NCBI GenBank assembly: GCA_030592525.1
Contig: JAUVIW010000023.1
Coordinates: 1 to 11,676, forward strand
Origin: an archaeon
GTDB lineage: Archaea > B1Sed10-29 > WALL01
Length of the DNA stretch: 11,676 nt
Direction of reading: 5' to 3'
Shown: piece by piece, positions 9,001 to 11,676 of the stretch
Numbering within the stretch: position 1 is the stretch's first letter
Layout: each line of letters begins with the position of its first letter
The notes under the pieces: generated by a model
Seen by the model: only the letters and a program-made list of their open reading frames with translations
What the model was told of the DNA's origin: nothing
Databases searched by the model: none
Position numbers and translations under genes: made by a program

Positions 9001-11192
9001 AGCAGTCCAGAAAATTGTTCCAGAGGATTGAGGCGGACATGACGCAGTCGGGCATGAAGGTTGATTCCGATGTCATCAAGCTCATTAGGGAGCAGATGAT
9101 TGACGTGGACCGCAGCCTGAAGCTGGCTAGGAAGAAACAGCAGCCGGCAACACCTGCCCCACCCAAGCCTGCTGCTCCAACAGAGCCAGCGGCTCCAAAG
9201 CCCGCAAAGAAAGTCAGGAAAAAGAAGAAGGCCAAGAAGCCTGTGGAGCCCGAGAAACAGAAGAAGGTCAAAGTCAAGAAGAAGGCCAAGAAGAAGCGCG
9301 TTGTTGAGGAAGAGGGGCCGGATGCGGGCCCGATTGACTTCAAGGAAATATCAAACGGCATAAAGGACGCAACCAGGCTCATGGGTGAGGGTGAATACGA
9401 GAAGGCGCTTGACAGCTATCGCTCACTTATTGTTGACACCGAGAACAGGATGGTGGATAAGAGGGATGCAATGAGCACTGGGGACATTGAGACGGCAAGC
9501 GACCTCATTGAGCGGATGCAAGCCAATGCAGTCAAGCTAATCAACACCACTCACTTCACTTCGTTTGACAAGATGAACATGGCTTCTGAGGTTATTTTGG
9601 AGAACACTCAGCATGCTGTTGAGAAGGCCATCCAAGACAAGGATATGAAGATGTTCAGGAACGTCGGCGAAAACTACATGTCTGCGATGCTGTACAACCA
9701 GGCAAAGGAAGGTAAGGCTACTGCCGGACAGCTGTCCCTGATGAACACTGTGCACAAGGAACTCAAGGGTGAGGAGGGCATCGGCGGGCAGATTCGCCTG
9801 ATGCGCGAGGAGTTCACCCGCAACGTCATTGTGGGCTCTCCGAAGAAGGGGCGCAAGCCCAAGAAGGTCAAGAAAAAGGCCAAGAAAGTGGAGCCTGAGG
9901 AAGTGGAGACGTACGTAATCGGCACGCCCGAGGATGTTGCGAATCTTAAGGAAGAGGACAAGGCAGCTGAAGTCAAGCAGGCTGGGCCCCAAAAGAAGAA
10001 GGTGGCAACCCTGAAGAGCATGATGGATATCGTGAAAAAGGCTGGCGGCGATGGCGTTGAAGTAAACATCAATGATACGCTGGTTGCGCAAAGCAGGTTC
10101 ATAGGCATGGGGAAGGCACTTCGCAAGCAGGGCTTCAAGAGAGTGAATGCCACGAGCACAGCGTTTACGATGCGCAGTAAGGGCATACAGGTTGAGGCAA
10201 GCATCACTAAGAAAGGCAACATCAAGATTACGAGCGTTTCACGAAAGCCCGAGGAAAAGGTCCGAGCCGCCATAAAGGCTGACCCTATGGAGGGTGAGCC
10301 CGAAGAGGAAGAGGTTGTGGTGGTGCCCAAGGACGAGACGCTCGAGAAGGTCAAGCCAATCATAAAGGGCGATGGCGAGGCTGCGAAGAAGCTCGCCGAG
10401 ACACTGAAAAAGATTCCCGAAGCCCAACAGAACAACGCGTTCATGGTCGCAGAGAACATGGCCAAAATATTCAGGGAACCCAAGCTGGTGCAGGAAGCGA
10501 TTGAGCTCTTCGCAACCACGCTTGACGAGTCTGATAACCCAGTTGCATTGGAATATGACCTGGAAAAACAGTTCCTGGAGCTTTATTCAAAGAAGCCTGA
10601 GGAACGGATGAGCCATTGGAGGGAGTTCGTTTCCGCTCACGCCACTATGCGGAACATGAACGCACACTTTGATGATTTGAGTGAGCGGGTGGAAAAAGCG
10701 GAGCGCAATGAGTTAGTCGAAATCAAAAACGATTTGCAGACCACCCGGAATATCTTGGATGGTTTCCGCAAGCATAAATTCATCAGTAATGCCACTTTCA
10801 ATGATTATAACACCAGAATCAGTGAGGGAGAAAAGGCCCTGATAAAGAAGGTTACCGAAAAAAAGAAGCCCAAGGGCACTGCTGAGAAAATGCCTGATGC
10901 GGATGATATGAAGGTTGATGATGACATTATGAGCCAGCTTAAGGCAGAATCAAAATCAGGTGAACCCAAGAAAAAGCCTGAGAAGAAAGGGCCAAGCGAG
11001 GACGAGCCTGTTACAAAAGGCATTGTAGACAAGAAGCTCATCCAGGAGCAGGTAGATGCCCTTGAAGATGACTTGTTCAGCCTAATGGAAAAGATTAGCG
11101 AAACCAAAAGAGGCAGTAAGGAATATAACGCGCTTCAAGACAAAAAGAAAATGCTTTCAAAAGAGATAGCGAAGCACAAAAAAGACCTGTGA
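3..11192 (+). CDS. Giant multidomain protein of unknown function, 5' end missing (at least 3,729 aa)
   Basis: I do not recognise this protein and assign no function. The frame is open from position 3 to the TGA at 11190-11192. The 68 codons before the ATG at 207 contain no stop and no ATG, GTG or TTG, and nothing like a Shine-Dalgarno site precedes that ATG, so translation most likely begins left of the window. In the numbering used here residue n starts at base 3n. No transmembrane stretch is visible; cysteines occur only at residues 140, 1092 and 2044. Residues 1 to about 2,740 look like mixed helical and alpha/beta globular sequence, with one Pro/Glu-rich break near 1824-1848. The rest alternates small domains with linkers: Pro/Ala linker (about 2741-2796), beta-rich piece (about 2797-2870), TPR island (about 2889-3045), Lys-rich linker, helical region (about 3111-3279), Lys-rich linker, small alpha/beta domain (about 3334-3415), helical region (about 3445-3620), charged linker and terminal coiled coil. 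The C-terminal TPRs suggest protein-protein contacts. A secreted or surface role cannot be tested because the N-terminus is missing. Confidence 0.93.
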   Translation, partial: TWVVEPGTGSQTPWILESRGAGDFAAIKGFRAEELEIERPVDEEEITITSEVLSDAGYKDAILKYVAKMNGVKLADMKKNKKKFGNVFKNLKKEVKDIEATGGDLPTFMMEGEPGHVPLSKAKLGISVAVKRPVLKSFGCMGLALEVMDKIPPGRMDEVLSSRADVKEVTKKGKTITINPVRFSEFVFNEESGIKKITPEDIANPIYARNIRKTIAEREGVDADDRKVDKEFDKLKQDVEEGEAPLLKEHLDAKRFAEDPELLAEFATSSVIYDYLYASGEKPTDDPSVKVQYLRGAELVRIIKDDLHDYGYMPPVVTMPGDVPGIPQMKSIMKPRESIEARVTVATAEEEGERTRKSKEELEIVQLEVTKKKGLAKKVKLVEHGEYTERGLELRDKFIEHIQAAEISGVAVKDLGYGATRALKVRAKMMNELKALAAKPETPDTEKEFIAQLIGERATLVGEAVDGTVKAVTESEVSAAYEQAKAFAAVTEGVEALKFKKGATLAEKAEQLNEFWDANRAAAKANGLSDYPESMFELAYARAVRDAVPKRSTKLTSAAEYMAIKGGGRKAVVGEELVKEIRKKVAKRLKDFKNVRADAIGDEPKELLDFIDSSLKLFEGDNATKGVADLKSEANKWRMAATAYQELSKAKDLEILLGDELDGLTAPLKKSIRMAANDPQEAVKDEESTLKLFRATQQANRLLTMQGTKFKREASFAKENFLGIVEKQPENVVYSKMITDLSDLDHTFDEDSDIVDKALNYYKFDNMYDYAEERVQNIIGEKRAARANDLRRSLANELAVDFMSIGQYANMEDEKKAEAMNVVHGWEMMFTAQDARGNFDAERLIVAIANSRDATKIAKDSLKPVMFEEAYYSHTKVPTRGAVHTAREERGEAAYSSLLDATDDTAGMSKELSRTLPSTKMELMDEWDPELEESVVFLPKETATSVLGLRPEKGRKLTDSLIKANVTRADLNAIVLSEAQYKRIRSAPHATEMQRVLGAIIDEQVGDVNKAAAIKRVVTKKVNGNYENIVERRTQFEWNQMQSQVNNMLTEIGTLQYQFENAEAKKDAHAIGGIHRRTMRIMKERESVGAMCKDEAIVSLHVERKQPFVRLGDRMTIWGFKTLEEAQKYVEDNAITSSTPIQELPQFRRSKWVARGDTRTFVLKDADTGLEITSARDHRLGLPLPLTLFRPRPEYLKYDKKAVEMLDSYQSMVEPLDVAKVDPFTGDGIGKYQIRSVKELMERVLGVNGQPAFNDRELEALFAIDGDHTIPHNGNFVYTHAAAEWVSEIGEMGPLPPAKEIAKALANVRSDLPGLRKRVRWIYENTMLPPVKAPKAKKADELTQRINSWIAGKKIPNGKLVSLYESLPTMDAKHKNVLTKVYDGDFRKAHNAMEANAREILKQKKGGFGADEMERLYRAGMVVAPDAKINSYLKELERVVAITDDKQRDKAWVKARKDFDSTLKKYMVNEDARTSFREMVETNVHSNINSVTAQSEHTINRIKRTAEDQYSLVKMLEDEGLVDYFRDFEGKNLNTMPPEEILPLLTRNIFEKRRNDWYKNYKNEGWKLKRSFNQGKFNADPEHYMEQLVSKQGVSIALLPVETLKRPDPLVYDAELASFSSEDEGSKDWAKYKNTILKKGLVKDPYDKMQKSLYDIWSALPEGEKAMAVYKVGNHRVIEVGNKTKKRFTLTSDYKTQVGMGLLTGSAFEGKILRAKRPEYMTEPAFKQLMKLVHENKVAVVPSTRIRADIERDEQTNESPFGIVTYWSRDPYAGRVRTRTVVKTPEDFIRTKIAALGITGNNVDGYGRVTGAPMAMRAVSVAAKKPKEILRPVEPVRPPVEAEPEEIKARMTLPEYEVARRGIELDESGGHKSTMALLSSSELVAEKNAGIEASKEALEAARKDASKAFDDALSRGVDADAVDSLKLNSNVFENLEAMGHNHQIMDMTVFSGGKVVQLRDSDAKIKTTSKYGAKVPSNASGRLFDRALGTEGVDVLSGNALEYDAARDKREFTGIKFNASTPARQKALEMSLEGLGRKRVVSRCQSDEFRDKPLPKELQGVFRKRIGDKLVPITKYGEIDGNAYGIYDSANPRSVPIAARAKLAIDLGLVKEGSSPRMQRFKAGINEVIMDEVRKKGVPEKRVPETDDKWNKALKSIYHEYAHEKTRPLNEGSEQELWDYVDKKHPGKDIRVEKKREQLKGEFVSPRKPESDWIHAEMIEKATDGLEKYVASARGNMDVSREGVEDIVRNTMKYYRYHADSVADAAAIAQLGKAVVKEYHGRHGDELSMKDLFKKDGEFVPMKQIATLPFFEGETDQVSLRGNTKKVDGLKKIGIRFIDEQNGLMAEAKKWLADEVNNKKAKILVERTGVADDGWSGEYKLTVAPNEAGEGQFISVRVKEHGDIERIGSGKVRLADISDEELQKRVNAKLRTLGGAMSVGEPADALLSVKEFTSYLKEEGLPPEEEEMRNRIKGILGEPTEGFVKFSIDSYGNLSESTYYESGKLKKRVTLDLENAEIDEDTEEAKDNEDYDFYKTVASLTHGFTEGNIGNVVSPYGELFRLKREPSDEMAHSLKKLAEEEIARYKAQSDKVGYTEEQIRAFLPDYLNRVVDMSEDEVKRDIDSLKAKVDPVLTDELFDRMREENWHTLYVNGDGTDVQLHVDGKANHIPASSLESTLKEFGVGVYDEVMRKVKRQYGLENLDAVSGTLRKSINGYDITVKIPGKNPIVLRDKTRVDEKADDKGDDDSGGAPPPSGGVAPPSGEAVPAAEPVEEEPPEPAAPAPAPADEGPAAEKFDSASGKDYSLDMDVATIRLEGNEIPIELSPENVSKLESGQKATVLVGDEYVMFDGATEKFYRVSTPASTAVEVEAEQGLLGKVKQKIFGEEKMDIDRAIMVLNSSAISGSTSERIKLLNSLYSSLSIAESAGTLNTEHAQRLMHNMGEEYIKLGMYDKAIDVLSTAEEYAHVSINSLDEAQIGERMGFAYLKREDYANAAIKLKQSRKLFQRIEADMTQSGMKVDSDVIKLIREQMIDVDRSLKLARKKQQPATPAPPKPAAPTEPAAPKPAKKVRKKKKAKKPVEPEKQKKVKVKKKAKKKRVVEEEGPDAGPIDFKEISNGIKDATRLMGEGEYEKALDSYRSLIVDTENRMVDKRDAMSTGDIETASDLIERMQANAVKLINTTHFTSFDKMNMASEVILENTQHAVEKAIQDKDMKMFRNVGENYMSAMLYNQAKEGKATAGQLSLMNTVHKELKGEEGIGGQIRLMREEFTRNVIVGSPKKGRKPKKVKKKAKKVEPEEVETYVIGTPEDVANLKEEDKAAEVKQAGPQKKKVATLKSMMDIVKKAGGDGVEVNINDTLVAQSRFIGMGKALRKQGFKRVNATSTAFTMRSKGIQVEASITKKGNIKITSVSRKPEEKVRAAIKADPMEGEPEEEEVVVVPKDETLEKVKPIIKGDGEAAKKLAETLKKIPEAQQNNAFMVAENMAKIFREPKLVQEAIELFATTLDESDNPVALEYDLEKQFLELYSKKPEERMSHWREFVSAHATMRNMNAHFDDLSERVEKAERNELVEIKNDLQTTRNILDGFRKHKFISNATFNDYNTRISEGEKALIKKVTEKKKPKGTAEKMPDADDMKVDDDIMSQLKAESKSGEPKKKPEKKGPSEDEPVTKGIVDKKLIQEQVDALEDDLFSLMEKISETKRGSKEYNALQDKKKMLSKEIAKHKKDL
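5472..5546 (+). other. Pro/Glu-rich linker inside the giant protein
   Basis: Residues 1824-1848 are rich in Pro, Glu, Val and Lys, with spaced prolines (RPVEPVRPPVEAEPEE). This is the clearest low-complexity break within the long N-terminal body and probably separates two folded units. Upstream is a beta-looking, Tyr/Arg-rich stretch; downstream is a helical Ala/Glu/Lys stretch. The linker assignment rests on composition only. Confidence 0.5.
8223..8390 (+). other. Pro/Ala/Glu-rich flexible linker of the giant protein
   Basis: Residues about 2741-2796 begin with an Asp/Gly-rich patch, pass through short Ser-Gly-Pro units and continue as Ala-Pro and Glu-Pro dipeptides. Such composition is typical of an extended, disordered spacer. 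It marks the change from the long globular body to the beads-on-a-string C-terminal part. The first portion is a decayed 21-base tandem repeat, annotated separately. Confidence 0.7.
8244..8306 (+). repeat. Three tandem 21-base coding repeats (minisatellite) in the Pro-rich linker
   Basis: Three consecutive seven-codon units start at 8244, 8265 and 8286, each opening with AGT GGC. They encode SGGAPPP, SGGVAPP and SGEAVPA. By hand count, units 1 and 2 match at 16 of 21 bases and units 2 and 3 at 14 of 21. The unit length is a multiple of three, so copy-number change keeps the frame. This suggests the linker grew by slippage or unequal exchange and then diverged. Confidence 0.75.
8667..9137 (+). 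other. TPR (tetratricopeptide) repeat region of the giant protein
   Basis: Residues about 2889-3045 form a helical array with at least two recognisable TPR units, at about 2934-2970 (bases 8802-8912) and 2974-3010 (8922-9032). The first contains MGEEYIKLGMYDKAIDVL and the second MGFAYLKREDYANAAIKL. Both show the TPR pattern of a small residue, an aromatic three residues on, a turn with Tyr, and a conserved Ala in the second helix. TPR arrays bind peptides or partner proteins. A third half-unit (GEGEYEKALDSYRSL, near base 9384) lies in the next helical region, after the Lys-rich linker. Confidence 0.75.
9141..9314 (+). repeat. Pro/Ala then Lys-rich linker containing two identical 18-base repeats
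   Basis: Residues about 3047-3104 run from a Pro/Ala/Lys stretch into a strongly basic segment and end in Glu. The motif KKKAKK is encoded by the same 18 bases at 9222-9239 and 9276-9293. The first copy is followed by PVEPE, the second by KRVVEEE. Such tails are flexible and highly positive and could contact nucleic acid, acidic protein or lipid head groups; which of these applies cannot be decided here. Confidence 0.75.
9333..9839 (+). other. Helical region with a TPR-like half unit
   Basis: Residues about 3111-3279 are predominantly helical by composition. They begin with a TPR-like helical pair (IKDATRLMGEGEYEKALDSY) and continue through long amphipathic stretches. The region sits between two Lys-rich linkers and may be a second TPR-like bead. 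I do not recognise the remainder. Confidence 0.45.
9843..9899 (+). repeat. Second Lys-rich linker, diverged third copy of the KKKAKK motif
   Basis: The segment encodes KKVKKKAKKVEPEE preceded by a Lys/Gly/Arg stretch. The KKKAKK core at 9870-9887 differs from the two upstream copies only at two synonymous Lys third positions. Like the first copy it runs into a Glu-Pro stretch, so the repeat unit appears to be KKKAKK plus an acidic VEPE tail. Confidence 0.65.
10002..10247 (+). other. Small alpha/beta domain of unknown family
   Basis: Residues about 3334-3415 read as a helix (LKSMMDIVKKAG), a strand (VEVNIND), a helix (MGKALRKQGF) and then three short strands rich in alternating beta-formers. 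Linkers flank it on both sides, which supports an independent fold. I cannot name the family; a profile search of this segment alone would be informative. Confidence 0.4.
10857..11189 (+). other. Charged C-terminal tail with terminal coiled coil
   Basis: Residues about 3619-3729 begin with a Lys/Pro/Asp-rich spacer and end in a Leu/Ile/Val-spaced, strongly charged helix from about residue 3677 (base 11031) to the stop. The hydrophobic spacing in LIQEQVDALEDDLFSLMEKI suits a coiled coil that could mediate self-association or partner binding. GC is clearly lower here than in the rest of the gene. Confidence 0.55.
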
Positions 11193-11194
11193 AC

Positions 11195-11198
11195 GGAG
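11195..11198 (+). promoter_or_regulatory. Shine-Dalgarno site for the downstream small gene
   Basis: GGAG lies in the 15-base gap after the giant gene's stop, nine bases before the ATG at 11208. It decides that start. The gap is too short for a separate promoter, so the small gene is probably cotranscribed with the giant one. Confidence 0.7.
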
Positions 11199-11207
11199 CA
11201 GTGACGC

Positions 11208-11594
11208 ATGCCGCCCAAAAAACTCAGGAAGAAGCTGGAAAGAAAGGCAGAGAAGCCCGAAATGATGGACTTCGAGCCATCCCTTGAGCCCCTTGAAATT
11301 GAGCCGCGTGTCCACGAGAGAATCCTGAACATGGCCCGGAGCCTCATGGGGCCCTCAGCCGAAGGGCATGAGGAACTCCTAAACGCAGCTGAGAATGAGG
11401 AACTGGACAGTATGGATGGCAGGGATTATCGGCTGGGTGACAAACGAGTGCTTGCCGAGCACGAAGCCGAGATGAAGGGCGAGCGCGCCCTCGTGGCACC
11501 TGAGATGGGTGGCATCGGCGGAGGCGCCATACTAAAGCTGCTGCTGGTCATCGTGGCAATATTCCTCATTCTAGGCGTATTTGGCATTATCTAG
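11208..11594 (+). CDS. Small tail-anchored membrane protein, 128 aa, unknown function
   Basis: The protein begins MPPKKLRKKLERK, a strongly basic N-terminus, followed by about 85 charged, probably soluble residues rich in Glu, Met and Leu. A short Gly-rich turn (GGIGGG) leads into one hydrophobic helix, residues about 107-128 (bases 11526-11591: AILKLLLVIVAIFLILGVFG and two Ile). The protein ends within that helix, so it has no domain beyond the membrane; the soluble part should face the cytoplasm by the tail-anchored rule. No signal peptide or catalytic motif is visible and I recognise no family. It lies 15 bases after the giant gene with its own ribosome binding site, which suggests one transcript and perhaps a shared complex; that link is inference. 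Confidence 0.85.
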   Translation: MPPKKLRKKLERKAEKPEMMDFEPSLEPLEIEPRVHERILNMARSLMGPSAEGHEELLNAAENEELDSMDGRDYRLGDKRVLAEHEAEMKGERALVAPEMGGIGGGAILKLLLVIVAIFLILGVFGII

Positions 11595-11676
11595 GCGACG
11601 TGAATACCGGGATACAATGGCAGTGCAGCCCCGGCCTTGTGCCCGGGATCCTCGCCAGGCTTATCCTCATGGAACA
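11595..11676. other. Unassigned right edge, possible start of another gene
   Basis: Two plus-strand frames stay open to the window end: one from a GTG at 11600 (VNTGIQWQCS...) and one from an ATG at 11617 (MAVQPRPCAR...). Neither has a convincing ribosome binding site and the visible length is too short to judge coding quality. A minus-strand frame is also open across much of it. No reliable call is possible. Confidence 0.2.

Noticed and set aside
3077..10519. Long minus-strand open frames (up to 281 codons, for example 9674-10519, 5417-6223, 3077-3838 and 6764-7495).
   Set aside because: They are antisense to the continuous giant frame and have the Ser/Leu/Phe-rich composition expected from the reverse of Lys/Glu-rich codons. 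They overlap one another in different frames and lack ribosome binding sites or sensible protein features.
10859..10865. A AAA AAG in the zero frame, the classic -1 frameshift heptamer.
   Set aside because: It arises naturally from a Glu-Lys-Lys run in AAA/AAG codons. No Shine-Dalgarno-like element lies at the usual short distance upstream and I see no strong hairpin after it. A slip would only end the protein a few codons later.
207..11192. Polyketide/peptide synthetase, adhesin or phage tape-measure identity for the giant protein.
   Set aside because: No carrier-protein, ketosynthase or adenylation motifs, no repeated Ig- or cadherin-like units, no tape-measure-style hydrophobic segments or long uniform helical repeats, and no phage genes nearby within the window.
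11630..11647. Small inverted repeat CCCGG / CCGGG with an 8-base loop after the small gene, considered as a terminator.
   Set aside because: Only five base pairs, no T-run follows, and frames remain open across it. Not enough for a terminator.

Overview
The window is filled almost entirely by one huge plus-strand reading frame, followed by a small membrane-protein gene. The organism cannot be named from this sequence. The codon choice favours an archaeon, possibly of an uncultivated lineage: AUA is used freely for isoleucine (5 of the 6 Ile codons in the first 68 codons of the window) and AGG is common for arginine at roughly 57-60% GC. The second gene has a GGAG Shine-Dalgarno site. No marker gene (rRNA, tRNA, ribosomal protein, replication or phage structural gene) is present to test this.

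Layout: positions 3-11192 are one uninterrupted frame of 3,729 codons that is still open at the left edge, so the real gene starts outside the window. The ATG at 207 is almost certainly internal. The visible protein exceeds 400 kDa, has no transmembrane segment and only three cysteines, and belongs to no family I recognise. About the first 2,740 visible residues are a long alpha/beta-looking body with few low-complexity breaks. The last ~990 residues look like beads on a string: short domains, including a TPR island, joined by Pro/Ala/Glu-rich and Lys/Ala-rich linkers, ending in a probable coiled coil. The last ~170 codons have lower GC and a different lysine-codon balance.

After a 15-base gap with a good ribosome binding site, a 128-residue protein is encoded (11208-11594). 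It has a basic N-terminus, a charged soluble region and a single hydrophobic helix at the extreme C-terminus, the layout of a tail-anchored membrane protein. The remaining 82 bases hold no secure feature.

The two genes are most simply read as part of one transcript. A working idea, purely inference, is that the small protein ties the giant soluble protein, or a complex scaffolded by its TPR and linker tail, to the membrane. I see no RNA gene, mobile element, CRISPR array, promoter or convincing terminator.
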